From: Kineosporia rhizophila
GTDB lineage: Bacteria; Actinomycetota; Actinomycetes; Actinomycetales; Kineosporiaceae
DNA length: 64,000 nucleotides
Direction: 5' to 3'
Assembly: GCF_021277265.1 (NCBI RefSeq)
Contig: NZ_JAJSOH010000007.1
Span: 124,001-188,000, forward strand
Positions 42,982-51,492 of this stretch are shown piece after piece. Position numbers and translations under genes: made by a program. The notes beneath the pieces were generated by a model. That model saw nothing but the letters and a program-made list of their open reading frames with translations, was not told the DNA's origin and searched no databases. The stretch's first letter is position 1. Each line of letters begins with the position of its first letter.

Positions 42982-44510
42982 GAGGCCATCTCCTGGCTGG
43001 CGGCATCGGACGTGGCGCCGGACGTGGCGGCGTGCATCACGCGTTCGGGGGTCGCCTCGGTGCGGGGCAGGTCGGCGGTGAGCCGGCCCTCGCTGATCAC
43101 CAGGACCCGGTCGGCCATGCCCAGCACCTCGGGCAGTTCCGACGAGATCATCAGGATCGCCATGCCCTGCCCGGCCAGCTCGGAGAGCAGCCGGTGCACC
43201 TCGGACTTGGTGCCGACGTCGATGCCCCGGGTGGGCTCGTCGATGATCAGCAGGTCGGGATTCGTGGCCAGCCACTTGGCGATGACCACCTTCTGCTGGT
43301 TGCCGCCGCTCATGGTGCGGGCGGGGGCGTCCAGGGCGTTGGTCTTGACCTCGAGGCGGGCGGCCCAGGGGCCGACGGCCTTGTTCTCGGCGGCCCGGGT
43401 GAGCAGGCCGGCCTTGGCCAGGTTGCGCCGGATGACCCCGGCGACGTTCTCGGCCACCGAGGCCTCGGTGACCAGGCCCTGCTTGCGGCGGTCCTCCGGG
43501 ATGAAGGCCATGCCGGAGCGGATCGCCGCCCGCGGGTTCTTCGGGGCGACCGCCTCGCCCTTCATCGTGACCGTGCCGCTGTCGTAGCGGTCGACCCCGA
43601 AGACGGCCCGGGCGATCTCGCTGCGCCCGGCCCCGACCAGGCCGGCCAGGCCGACGATCTCGCCCCGGCGCACGGAGAACGAGATGTCGTGGAAGACCCC
43701 GGCGGACTGCAGGTTCTCGACCTTCAGCACCTCTTCGCCGATCTCGGTCTCCTGCTTGGGGAAGAGCTCGGCGACCTCGCGGCCGACCATCAGGTTGACC
43801 ATCTCGGCGACCGTCGTCCCCGCGATCGGGCGGGTGCCGATGTAGGAGCCGTCGCGCATCACCGTGACGGTGTCGCACAGCTCGAACACCTCGTCGAAGC
43901 GGTGCGAGATGAACACCAGGGCCCGGCCCTCGTCGCGCAGCTGCCGGGCGACGGTGAACAGCCGCTCGACCTCCACCCCGGAGAGGGCGGCCGTCGGCTC
44001 GTCCATGATCAGGACCTTGGCGTCCAGCGAGATCGCCTTGGCGATCTCGATGATCTGCTGGTCGGCGATCGAGAGGCCGAGGGCGGGCCGGCGCGGGTCG
44101 ATGTTCACGCCCAGGCCCCGGAACAGCCGCTCGGCCTCGGCGTACATCGCGGCCTTGTCGATCCGCCGCATCCGGCCGAGGATCTGCCGGCCCATGAAGA
44201 TGTTCTCGGTGACCGACAGGTCGGGGAACAGGGTGGGTTCCTGGTAGATGACCGCCACGCCGGCCGCCTTGGACTCGGCGGTGGAGGTGAAGTCCGCGGG
44301 GCGGCCGTCGAGCAGGAACTCGCCGCCGTCGCGGCGGTGCACGCCGGCCACGATCTTGACGAGAGTGGACTTGCCGGCGCCGTTCTCGCCGACCAGGGCG
44401 TGGATCGAGCCGGCGTCGACCTTCAGGCTGCCGGACCGCAGAGCGACCACGGGGCCGAAGGACTTCGACACTTCCGTTAACTGCAGGGCGGCCTGCGATG
44501 GGCTGTCCAT
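42978..44510 (-). CDS. rhaT: Sugar ABC transporter ATP-binding protein (rhamnose type)
   Basis: This 510-residue tandem ATPase of the ribose/rhamnose class has a first domain with Walker A GENGAGKST (41-49), the YQEPTLFPDLSVTENIF Q-loop region, signature LSIADQQ, and Walker B VLIMDEPTAALS. Its second domain has the usual degenerate Walker A (GLVGAGRSE) with signature MSGGNQQKV and Walker B LLIIDEPTRGIDVG. It energises the two permeases. The ATG is preceded by AAGG five bases away; a GTG two codons earlier is possible. The promoter TTGACA-17-TACTTT and a LacI-type operator lie just upstream. Confidence 0.92.
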   Translation of the reverse strand: MDSPSQAALQLTEVSKSFGPVVALRSGSLKVDAGSIHALVGENGAGKSTLVKIVAGVHRRDGGEFLLDGRPADFTSTAESKAAGVAVIYQEPTLFPDLSVTENIFMGRQILGRMRRIDKAAMYAEAERLFRGLGVNIDPRRPALGLSIADQQIIEIAKAISLDAKVLIMDEPTAALSGVEVERLFTVARQLRDEGRALVFISHRFDEVFELCDTVTVMRDGSYIGTRPIAGTTVAEMVNLMVGREVAELFPKQETEIGEEVLKVENLQSAGVFHDISFSVRRGEIVGLAGLVGAGRSEIARAVFGVDRYDSGTVTMKGEAVAPKNPRAAIRSGMAFIPEDRRKQGLVTEASVAENVAGVIRRNLAKAGLLTRAAENKAVGPWAARLEVKTNALDAPARTMSGGNQQKVVIAKWLATNPDLLIIDEPTRGIDVGTKSEVHRLLSELAGQGMAILMISSELPEVLGMADRVLVISEGRLTADLPRTEATPERVMHAATSGATSDAASQEMAS

Positions 44511-44525
44511 GAGCACCTTGCCTCG

Positions 44526-44539
44526 TTGAAAGGATTCAA
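44526..44539 (-). promoter_or_regulatory. LacI-type operator at the transporter operon start
   Basis: The minus strand reads TTGAATCCTTTCAA, an inverted repeat with a four-base centre. Its core TGAATCCTTTCA differs by one base from the TGAATCGTTTCA before the GH106 gene. It lies right after the -10 box, around the transcription start, as expected for a repressor site. Confidence 0.7.
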
Positions 44540-44545
44540 ATGCTG

Positions 44546-44574
44546 AAAGTAGGGTCGGGGTGAACCGCTGTCAA
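44546..44574 (-). promoter_or_regulatory. Strong -35/-10 promoter of the rhamnose-type ABC operon
   Basis: On the minus strand TTGACA (44569-44574) and TACTTT (44546-44551) are 17 bp apart, close to the housekeeping sigma consensus. Transcription would start near 44539, about 30 bases before the ATPase ATG. One CAACGGTTT element abuts the -35 box. Confidence 0.8.
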
Positions 44575-45040
44575 GCAACGGTTTGCATCGTTCGGCGGGC
44601 GGGGGTGGCGGGCCGGGATTCGCCGAATCTGTTGTATAGCACGCGGTTCCCTCGCCGGTACTGCGAAAAGAGCTGTGTGACAACGGTTTCGGTCACGAAA
44701 TAGCAACCGTCGGCGGGCGGCGCGCGCCTATGCTGCGCGCGTGTGCAGGGGGAGCGGGCCCGAATGTGGCCCGGGTCGCCCGGTCGGCCCCGGTCGGGCT
44801 GATCGTGACGTCGGCGGCTTTCTGCCAACTACGCGAATCCGGCGGGTCGGGCTTACCGGTACGCATGGCTCCCCGGCGGACAGCGTGGTTCGCCGGCGGG
44901 GGAGGGGAAGGTACTGCTGCTCGGGCGGGCCACCGGTGGGTGGCAGGGTGCCTGAGGTGGAGCAGTGACCGGACGCGCTGGGCGGGGCCGGGCGCGAGGA
45001 CTGAACAGGTTGCACGCGACTCTCCTTTGAGCCCAGCGGG

Positions 45041-45052
45041 TGAAACGTTTCA
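45041..45052. promoter_or_regulatory. LacI-type operator (perfect palindrome)
   Basis: TGAAACGTTTCA is a perfect 12-bp palindrome with the central CG typical of LacI-family operators. It lies 10-20 bases after the predicted start of the minus-strand promoter at 45069-45096. Confidence 0.75.
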
Positions 45053-45068
45053 GGGTAACTTTGGCCAG

Positions 45069-45096
45069 CTTATAGGCGGGCTGACGGCGCTGGCAA
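45069..45096 (-). promoter_or_regulatory. Second minus-strand promoter in the rhamnose regulatory region
   Basis: TTGCCA (45091-45096) and TATAAG (45069-45074) are 16 bp apart on the minus strand. Downstream are a LacI-type operator, AAAGGAG and a GTG codon (45013-45015). The transcript would run about 550 bases before reaching the ABC ATPase gene. Confidence 0.55.
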
Positions 45097-45243
45097 CGGT
45101 TTGGCGCGGCTCCTCCGGCAGTCGGTTTTCCAAAGTTTTCCCGATCAGCAGGCTAAACGATCAGTTGTCGGTCTGTGGACGTGCGGACGGCGGCACATCC
45201 GGCAGATTTGACCACGTTGTCCCGCCTACCGGAGGTCGACCGG

Positions 45244-45930
45244 ATGAGCCTGCCCACTTCGCCCGCGCTCGCCGAGGACCTGTTGCTCCTGCTGTTCGAC
45301 CCTCGCTCGGGCACCTTCGCCGGGGAGGGGCAGAAGCTGTTCCACGTGCTCGCCGGGGCAGTGCTGGTGGATCTCGCCGTTCAGGAGCGGATCGAGATCG
45401 ACGGGCGGACCACGCTCAAGGGGCAGCAGGTGCACCCGGCCGGCGACGAGCCGCCGGCCGACCCGCTGCTGCGCCCGGTGTGGGACCGTGTCGCCGACCG
45501 GCCCACCGACGTCCATCTGCTGATCAACGAGTTCGGGCCCGGCCTGCGCAGCCAGGTCCTCGAGCGGGTCCTCGAGCGCGGTGACATCACCCGCGAGCGC
45601 CGCCGGGTGCTGGGCATCCTGCCCACCTCGTCGCTCACCGAAGGGCCCACCGCGCGCCGGGCCGCCGTGCTCGCCCCGGTCCGGGCCGCCCTGGTCGACG
45701 GGGCCGAGCCGGACACCCGTACCGCCGCGCTGGGGGCCCTGTTGTTCGCCAGTGGCAGCCTGCCCGAGCTGAACCGGGACATCCCGTGGTCCGGCCCGGT
45801 CTACCGGCGCGGGGAGGAGCTGCAGAAGGGCGAGTGGGGGGCCGCAGCCGCCGGTGAGGCGGTACGCCGCACGGTGGCCGGGATCAGCGCGAGCAGTGTC
45901 TTCGTCGCTGTCGTGGCGCCCGGTTCGTAG
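45244..45930 (+). CDS. GPP34 (GOLPH3/VPS74-like) family protein
   Basis: The 228-residue protein has the bacterial GPP34 pattern: LAEDLLLLLFDPRSGTF, LFHVLAGAVLVDLAVQERIEID, the repeated short helices around RVLERGDITRERRRVLGILPTSSLTEG, and a C-terminal helix with EEL..G....AAAGEAVRRTVAGIS. In eukaryotes the family binds PI4P and Golgi enzymes; in actinobacteria its role is unknown. The ATG has GGAGG eight bases upstream. It has no signal peptide. It converges with the sugar-porter gene with a 3-base gap. Confidence 0.9.
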   Translation: MSLPTSPALAEDLLLLLFDPRSGTFAGEGQKLFHVLAGAVLVDLAVQERIEIDGRTTLKGQQVHPAGDEPPADPLLRPVWDRVADRPTDVHLLINEFGPGLRSQVLERVLERGDITRERRRVLGILPTSSLTEGPTARRAAVLAPVRAALVDGAEPDTRTAALGALLFASGSLPELNRDIPWSGPVYRRGEELQKGEWGAAAAGEAVRRTVAGISASSVFVAVVAPGS

Positions 45931-45933
45931 GTC

Positions 45934-47346
45934 CTACCGGGCGAAACCGGCTGGAGTGAACCGGCCCTCCTCCAGCCGGGTCTCGATCTCCTCCAGGCTG
46001 TGACCGGTCATCTCCGGCATGGTGCGGTAGAGGAAGACGAAGGCGGCCACGTTGAACAGGCCGTACATCCAGAAGGTGGGCCCGGTGCCGATCGTGCGCA
46101 TGATGCTGAGCAGGGTCAGGGTGATCAGGACGTTGGTGCCCCAGAGGGCGGCCGACTGGGCCGCGGCCCCGGCCGCCCGGGTGGCCAGCGGGTAGATCTC
46201 CGAGCCGGTGAGCCAGCCCATCAGCTGGATGCCGCCGGCGGTGAAGGCCATGAAGGTGATCAGGGTGCCGACGATCCACGGGATCATCGACTTGCCGTCG
46301 TTGCCGGTGGCGAAGAAGGCGCCGAGCACGAACAGGGCGGCCGCGGCCCCGGGCAGGGTGATCAGGGTGAGGCGGCGACGGCCCACCCGGTCGATGACGG
46401 CCAGGCCGATCAGCTGGGCGATCAGGTAGGTCAGGCCCAGGGCGACCGAGACGCGCAGGGCGGTGGAGTCGGAGAAGCCGTTGTCGGTCAGGATCGTGGG
46501 GGAGTAGTAGACGATCATCTCGATCCCGGACAGCTGGGTGAACACCGCCAGCCCGCACCCGACCACCAGGGCCGGTCGCACCCAGGCCGCCCGCAGGCCC
46601 GACCAGCCGCGGGTGCCGGCCTCCCGTTCCGCCTCCACGTTCTCGCGGATCTCGCCGAACTCACGCTCCAGATCGCGTTCCGGGGGCCGGACACTGGCCA
46701 GCGCGGCCCGGGCCGCATCGGCGTCGCCGCTGCGCAACAGCCAGCGCGGGCTCTCCGGCAGGCGGAGCATGAGCAGGAACATCAGGGCCGCCGGGACGGC
46801 CGCGACCCCGATGGACAGCCGCCACGGCACGCTCTCGCTGGCCCCGACCACGGTGGCGATCACGATGCCCACGCCGATGGCGATCTGGAAGAACAGCACC
46901 AGCCGCCCGCGGTAGGCGGTGGGGGCCAGTTCGGCCACGTAGACCGGGGCGGTCTGGGTGGCCCCGCCGACCGCGAAACCCAGCACCAGACGGCTGATCG
47001 AGAGCAGGAACGGGGTGGGGGCCAGAGATGCGGCCACCGCCCCCACCACGAACACGACGCCGACCAGCAGCAGGGTGCCCCGGCGACCGCGCCGCTCGGC
47101 CAGCCAGCTGCAGCTCAGCGCGCCGATCACCGCGCCCACCAGGATCGACGCGGCGATCACCTGCTCCCAGCCGGAGCCGATGTCGAAGTCCTCACCGATC
47201 TGCAGCAGGGCCCCGGAGATGATGCCGGTGTCGTAGCCGTAGAGCAGGCCGGAGACGGCCGACACCAGGGCGACCACGACCACCGATCCGGTGAGCCGCT
47301 CGGGTGCCTCGGTGCTCGTGGTCCGGTTCTCGTGCGCCTGGCTCAT
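45934..47346 (-). CDS. Sugar porter family MFS transporter
   Basis: The 470-residue protein is a 12-helix proton:sugar symporter type. It shows GLLYGYDTGIISGALLQI after helix 1, the RRGRR loop (LAERRGRRG), PVYVAELAPTAYRGRLV, PESPRWLL, QLSGIEMIVYYSPTIL in helix 7, DRVGRRRL, and GSEIYPLATRAAGAA. These are the sugar-porter signatures. The QLSG and YYSPTI residues line the sugar site. A GGAGG before the ATG supports the start. It lies next to the rhamnose-type importer but no LacI-type operator was seen before it; a repeated CGGGCAATGT element is present instead. The sugar is unknown. Confidence 0.93.
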   Translation of the reverse strand: MSQAHENRTTSTEAPERLTGSVVVVALVSAVSGLLYGYDTGIISGALLQIGEDFDIGSGWEQVIAASILVGAVIGALSCSWLAERRGRRGTLLLVGVVFVVGAVAASLAPTPFLLSISRLVLGFAVGGATQTAPVYVAELAPTAYRGRLVLFFQIAIGVGIVIATVVGASESVPWRLSIGVAAVPAALMFLLMLRLPESPRWLLRSGDADAARAALASVRPPERDLEREFGEIRENVEAEREAGTRGWSGLRAAWVRPALVVGCGLAVFTQLSGIEMIVYYSPTILTDNGFSDSTALRVSVALGLTYLIAQLIGLAVIDRVGRRRLTLITLPGAAAALFVLGAFFATGNDGKSMIPWIVGTLITFMAFTAGGIQLMGWLTGSEIYPLATRAAGAAAQSAALWGTNVLITLTLLSIMRTIGTGPTFWMYGLFNVAAFVFLYRTMPEMTGHSLEEIETRLEEGRFTPAGFAR

Positions 47347-47381
47347 CTTCGCGCCTCCGGGTGACGTGAACCCCATCCGAT

Positions 47382-47419
47382 CGGGCAATGTTCACGCCGC
47401 GGCGCATACCGGGCAATGT
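47382..47419 (-). repeat. Direct repeat CGGGCAATGT upstream of the sugar porter
   Basis: Two exact copies (47382-47391 and 47410-47419) start 28 bp apart in the 86-bp gap upstream of the sugar-porter gene. They could be tandem regulator sites. Confidence 0.5.
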
Positions 47420-47432
47420 GAGGTGTCCCCGC

Positions 47433-48068
47433 TCAGGCCACGTCCTCGGCCGCGAGCAGCCCGGACAGGCCCAGGAAGAGCACCCCGGAGCCGGCGTCCA
47501 CCCGGCGCTGGACCCGGGCCGAGATGCCGCCGCCCCGAAGCCTTCGCCCGGCCAGGATGTACAGCAGCCCGACCAGGCCCTCGATGACCAGATAGGCCAG
47601 GCCGAGCAGGCCCAGCTGCAGCGGGGCGCGGTCGGCCTGACCGCCGGTGAACTGCGGCAGGAGCGCCGCGAACAGCAGCAGCGCCTTGGGATTGGTCAGG
47701 GCGACCAGGAACTCGCCGGTGACCACCGGCCGCCACCCGCTGGGGACCGGTCGGGGCGCGCCGAACTCGGTGGCCCCGCCACCACGCCGCGCCTGCCACA
47801 GCGACGTCACCCCGAGCCAGGCCAGATAGACCACGCCGACCCACTTGATCGTCTCCAGCGCGGTGGCCGAGGCGGCCACCGCCGCCCCGAAACCCGCGGC
47901 CACGAGGGCGATGAGCAACCCGAACGCGGTCAGGCGGGAGGCCAGACCCGCGGCTGCGGGAGTCGCCCCGTGCCGCAGTGCGTTACGCAGCCCGAGCAGC
48001 TGACTGGCCCCCGGGATCAGGGAGATCAGCAGGACCGTGGGCAGGAAGGCGAGCCAGTTGATACTCAC
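47433..48068 (-). CDS. LysE/RhtB family exporter
   Basis: The 211-residue membrane protein has about six helices. It shows the LysE/RhtB features: LAFLPTVLLISLIPGASQLLGLRNALRHG at the N-terminus, the IKWVGVVYLAWLGVTSLWQARR segment, and FLVALTNPKALLLFAALLPQF. These proteins export amino acids or derivatives such as homoserine or threonine. It overlaps the small lipoprotein gene by 4 bp, so the two are coupled. The usual asparagine/proline positions of the family are present; the substrate is unknown. Confidence 0.9.
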   Translation of the reverse strand: MSINWLAFLPTVLLISLIPGASQLLGLRNALRHGATPAAAGLASRLTAFGLLIALVAAGFGAAVAASATALETIKWVGVVYLAWLGVTSLWQARRGGGATEFGAPRPVPSGWRPVVTGEFLVALTNPKALLLFAALLPQFTGGQADRAPLQLGLLGLAYLVIEGLVGLLYILAGRRLRGGGISARVQRRVDAGSGVLFLGLSGLLAAEDVA

Positions 48069-48484
48069 CTGTTCACAAGGTCTTTCAGGCTATCCACCTC
48101 GGCCGTGGCCAGGGCGTCGGTACGGACCTTCGGGCACTGCGCGGTCATGGTCGCGTCGATGTCGGCGTCCTTCACGCTGTCGCTGCTGCGCTCGGCGCCG
48201 GTGAGGATGCTGTTCAGCACCGGGCTCAGCGCATCGCCGGTGGCCTGGCCGGCCTGCACCGCGCTCTGCACCGACTCGCACAGCAGCGCGCCGAAGCCCT
48301 CGGCCCCGGCCTGTTCGCCGGCCTGTTCGAGCTGGGCCCGGTCGGCGGCCGGGCTCGGCGCACCGGCCGAGGGGGCCGGAGCGGCCGACTCCTCCTTCTC
48401 GCCGCTGCACCCGGTCACGAGCAGGGCGGCCAGGGCGATCGCCACCGCCGTCCTGGACTGCCTCGGCCTCACCCGGAACGTCAC
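48065..48484 (-). CDS. Small hypothetical lipoprotein
   Basis: This 139-residue lipoprotein has a basic start, a hydrophobic run and lipobox VTGC (about 22-25), a Pro/Ala/Ser linker, and a helical domain with two cysteines (LLCESVQSAV and TAQCPKV). It has no known family. The GTG start is set by GGAGG eight bases upstream. Its stop overlaps the LysE-type exporter start by four bases, suggesting a joint role at the membrane. Confidence 0.75.
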   Translation of the reverse strand: MTFRVRPRQSRTAVAIALAALLVTGCSGEKEESAAPAPSAGAPSPAADRAQLEQAGEQAGAEGFGALLCESVQSAVQAGQATGDALSPVLNSILTGAERSSDSVKDADIDATMTAQCPKVRTDALATAEVDSLKDLVNR

Positions 48485-48567
48485 GTCGTGGTCCTCCTCG
48501 GACTCGTCGGCAGAGGATCTGCCCTCCCATACCCAAACGGGCATTCCGAGTTCCGGCAAACCTGCAG

Positions 48568-48600
48568 GCAGGTCCCCGGCCGATGGCGCCGGGGACCTGC
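48568..48600 (-). terminator. Hairpin terminator after the GH106-like gene
   Basis: A perfect 13-bp stem (48568-48580 with 48588-48600) around a seven-base loop lies 14 bases after the minus-strand stop. The following minus-strand sequence has only TTT, so the U tail is short. Confidence 0.7.
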
Positions 48601-48614
48601 CCGCAGTCGGTGGA

Positions 48615-51455
48615 TCAGGAGGAGGTGGTGCGGAGCGTCACCGGCCCGAGGAGGCCGTTGGTGGTGGGCTTGCGCTCGCCGAACTCCTTCGGCCGGTGCA
48701 CGCGCAGCTGGTTGAGCAACGGCACGGCGACCTTGACGGTCAGCGTGTTCTGACCCGGACGGACGGCGTTGCCGAGGTCGATCCGGGAGCTCAGCTGGTC
48801 GGCCGGCTGAGCCTGCTTCCCGTTGACGAACACCTGGTACGAGCCGGCGACGGCGCCGAGATCGAGGACGGCTCCATCGGCCTTTCCGGTGGAGGGAGCG
48901 GTGAAGGTGGTGGTGTAGGAGCCGACGCCGACGGCGTCCTTGATCTCCGGGATCTGGGTCCACGAAACCAGGGGCACGTTCTTGATGATGTGTTCCCGGT
49001 GGCGGGTGGTGGCTGAGGAGTCGCCGCTCTCACCGGGGAGCCATTCGTCCAGGGTGAGCGTCCAGTCCGCGAGTTCGGTCCCGGAGCCCTCGGTCTGGGT
49101 CGATTGAGGACGAGTGGTGGCCCAGTCGCGGTCGGCGAGGACGATGATGGTGGCGGCTCCGGCGTCGAGTGCGATCTTCTTCCCCGCGGCCGTGACCTCA
49201 CCGGTCCAGGGGTCGAGGACGTAGCGGCGGGAGCCGGTTCCGGCGAGATCGGCGGTGGTCTCGACGTCCTTGTCGCCGGTGTTCACCAGAACGTAGTAGC
49301 TGACGCCCTTCTCGGCGCGCAGGACCGAGTGGACGGCCCGGTCGGCGATGTCGGCGGAGGGCCTGACCTTCTGCTCGGCCAGTCCGGCGGTCACCGCGGC
49401 GTCGTCGGCGACGACCGTCACCCGGTTGCCCAGTCGCTCGAACACCGCTTGCAGAGCCGCGTCGTCCTTCGCCGCCTTCGCGGCCGAGGCGGCGTAGCCG
49501 ATGGTGTGCTCGGGCGTGCCGCCCACGAAGAACACCGGCAGGCCGGAGCGGACCAGCCGGGCCACCTGGCCGGCGGTCTCCAGCGACATCGGCGAGTCGT
49601 CGAGCACCAGGGCCCGGTAGCCGTCGGAGGCCGACAGTTGGTCCAGGGCGCCGGGGGTCACGTAGCCGTAGGTGTACCCGGCCTTGACCAGGAACGAGCC
49701 GTCGTGGCTGGGCTCGTCGGCGCCGAACGTCTGGTTCAGCACGGCGATGTCGTAGCGGGCCCGGCCGGTCTGCAGCACCTGCTGCATGCGCGAGTAGTAG
49801 GCGGCGAGCTCCTTCTCCATCGTCCAGGAGGGCTGACGGGGGCCGAACGCCTCACCGATGTTGCTGCCGAAACCGTGGAAACCCGGCCAGTAGGCGGCGG
49901 AGTCGGTGATCGTACCGTCGGCGCTGGGCGGCATCGTGGGGTAGGGCAGGCCGTGGAACACCATCTGGTTGGTGCCCAGCGCGTACTCGCGGTTGGCCAG
50001 GGCGACGATCTGGGCCTGGGTGAGTCCGTAGAGGTTGCCGAAGCCACCGGGCAGCATCTCGCTGCTGACCACGCGTTTCCCGGCCAGGGCGACACTGCTG
50101 GCCGAGGTGCGCATCCGCGACTCCGAGCACCCCAGCGACTCGCACTCGGTGATGTCGAGCTTCTGGGCGGCGTCGCCCAGGTCGATCGGCTCACCGTAGG
50201 GCTGGGCCCGGAACTTCAGGCCGAGCCGGTTGGCCCACGCCTGGATCGGGGTGACGTGGTTGCCCAGGTAGAGCTCGCTGATGGTGGCGTCGATGTCGTG
50301 CTGCAGCCGCTCACCGACCTGGTCCTGGCCCTCGGCGAAGCTGTACACCGGGGTGGGGGCGGCGAACGGGCTGGCCGGGGCGGTGCGGGCCAGCACCGGC
50401 AGGTACGGGTCCAGCGAGTAGCCGCTGACCCGGCGGAAGGCGGAGCGGAAGTCGCGGGTCCACAACTGGGCGCCGCTGAGCTCGAGGGAGTCTTCGAAGA
50501 TCGATCCGCCGTTGGCCTTCAGGAGCTGGCGGGTGCGCTGGTCGAGCAGGCCGTCGAAGTAGGCGATGAACTGCTCGGCGCCGGCCTTGTCGAGGTGGTT
50601 GACCACCCGGGACTCGGGCTCGGACAGCGGCGAGACGGTCTCACCGAAGGGGGCGTCGTTGCGCTGGGCGGTACCGCGCTTCCAGTAGCTCGTCACCATC
50701 CAGGTACCGGACTTCGGCGCGGTCCAGGAGACCTTGCCCGCCTTCACCGAGCCGCTGAGGTCGGTGACGGTGGTCAGGTCCAGCTGGGGCTGTTTCTCGG
50801 TGCAGGACGCGACACATCGGGTGGCCGTGGCCGTGACGTAGGTGGGCACCGAGGTCTTGGTCGTGGTGACGACCTTGCCGTTCTCGACCCTGCGCTCGGC
50901 GTAGGTGCGGGCGGCGGGTCGGGGCAGGTCGGTGCGGTAGGCCTGGCCGGCCGCGACCACGGCGCTGCCGGTGACCAGTTCCTGGCTGGCCGCGTCGTCG
51001 GAGACGTCCAGACCGGGAACCGCGGCCGGCCAGCGGCTGCCCAGGGTGAGGTCGACCTGCACGTCGAGGCGCTGGGCCTCGGTCAGCACGGCCTGGACGG
51101 CGGCCCGCCAGTTCGCGTCGCCGTACTCGTGCTCACCCGGGTCGACCACGTAGTCGGTGCCGTCCATCACCATGGCGATCTCGACGCCCTTGTAGCCGGC
51201 CTCGGCCACCTCGCGCAGTTGCTCGACCGCGGTCGAGGCCTCTACCGAGGAGGGCCACCACCAGCGGAACATCGCCCCGTAGGAGGAGTCGGCGGCCTTG
51301 AAGCCCGCCACGAAATCATGTGCGGGGGAACGATGGTCGGCGGCCTCGGCCGGAAGGCCGAACAGGGCGAGCGCCAGGGTCGTGCTGGCCGTCAGGGCAC
51401 CGGCCGTGCCCAGTCGGCGGCGGGCGGGCGCTTGACGTCTTTGTCGCGCTCTCAT
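48615..51455 (-). CDS. Secreted GH106-like alpha-L-rhamnosidase
   Basis: The 946-residue protein begins with a long basic, then hydrophobic signal peptide (cleavage near AEA, about 38). It has MFRWWWPSSVE at about 60-70 and GYKGVEIAMVMDG, the conserved N-terminal pattern of GH106 alpha-L-rhamnosidases. Further family-like blocks are DLTLGSRWPAAVPGL, the central RMRTSASSVALAGKRVVSSE, YALGTNQMVFHGLPYP and a C-terminal beta-sandwich (SYQVFVNGKQA). It would release rhamnose from plant or microbial polysaccharides outside the cell, feeding the importer. A LacI-type operator overlaps its promoter; GGAGG precedes the ATG. Confidence 0.85.
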   Translation of the reverse strand: MRARQRRQAPARRRLGTAGALTASTTLALALFGLPAEAADHRSPAHDFVAGFKAADSSYGAMFRWWWPSSVEASTAVEQLREVAEAGYKGVEIAMVMDGTDYVVDPGEHEYGDANWRAAVQAVLTEAQRLDVQVDLTLGSRWPAAVPGLDVSDDAASQELVTGSAVVAAGQAYRTDLPRPAARTYAERRVENGKVVTTTKTSVPTYVTATATRCVASCTEKQPQLDLTTVTDLSGSVKAGKVSWTAPKSGTWMVTSYWKRGTAQRNDAPFGETVSPLSEPESRVVNHLDKAGAEQFIAYFDGLLDQRTRQLLKANGGSIFEDSLELSGAQLWTRDFRSAFRRVSGYSLDPYLPVLARTAPASPFAAPTPVYSFAEGQDQVGERLQHDIDATISELYLGNHVTPIQAWANRLGLKFRAQPYGEPIDLGDAAQKLDITECESLGCSESRMRTSASSVALAGKRVVSSEMLPGGFGNLYGLTQAQIVALANREYALGTNQMVFHGLPYPTMPPSADGTITDSAAYWPGFHGFGSNIGEAFGPRQPSWTMEKELAAYYSRMQQVLQTGRARYDIAVLNQTFGADEPSHDGSFLVKAGYTYGYVTPGALDQLSASDGYRALVLDDSPMSLETAGQVARLVRSGLPVFFVGGTPEHTIGYAASAAKAAKDDAALQAVFERLGNRVTVVADDAAVTAGLAEQKVRPSADIADRAVHSVLRAEKGVSYYVLVNTGDKDVETTADLAGTGSRRYVLDPWTGEVTAAGKKIALDAGAATIIVLADRDWATTRPQSTQTEGSGTELADWTLTLDEWLPGESGDSSATTRHREHIIKNVPLVSWTQIPEIKDAVGVGSYTTTFTAPSTGKADGAVLDLGAVAGSYQVFVNGKQAQPADQLSSRIDLGNAVRPGQNTLTVKVAVPLLNQLRVHRPKEFGERKPTTNGLLGPVTLRTTSS

Positions 51456-51480
51456 CGGAGGATCCTCCAGAGACGATGGG

Positions 51481-51492
51481 TGAATCGTTTCA
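51481..51492 (-). promoter_or_regulatory. LacI-type operator before the GH106-like gene
   Basis: TGAATCGTTTCA has the same ends and centre as the operators in the rhamnose transporter region. On the minus strand a TATATG -10-like box directly overlaps its upstream end, and the gene's GGAGG and ATG follow 20-36 bases later. Confidence 0.7.

Larger units (their letters stand above)
44511..45243. other. 733-bp regulatory region between the rhamnose-type ABC operon and the GPP34 gene
   Basis: No confident gene is seen. It holds two minus-strand promoters with LacI-type operators (described separately), three copies of CAACGGTTT (44576-44584, 44681-44689, 45094-45102), and a GTGAC/GTCAC inverted repeat (44677-44681/44692-44696). 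A plus-strand TATGCT (44729-44734) lies six bases before a GTG frame of 75 codons (44741-44968). A minus-strand GTG frame of 95 codons (44728-45015) follows a strong AAAGGAG. Neither small frame looks like a normal protein. Confidence 0.7.

Noticed and set aside
43032..44480. Plus-strand frame of 482 codons opposite the ABC ATPase
   Set aside because: No motifs and a biased composition; the minus-strand ATPase has all expected motifs.
44728..45015. 95-codon minus-strand frame after a strong AAAGGAG in the rhamnose regulatory region
   Set aside because: Not called as a gene because the Pro/Ser/Arg-rich translation shows no fold-like pattern; kept as an open question in the findings because promoter and operator point at it.
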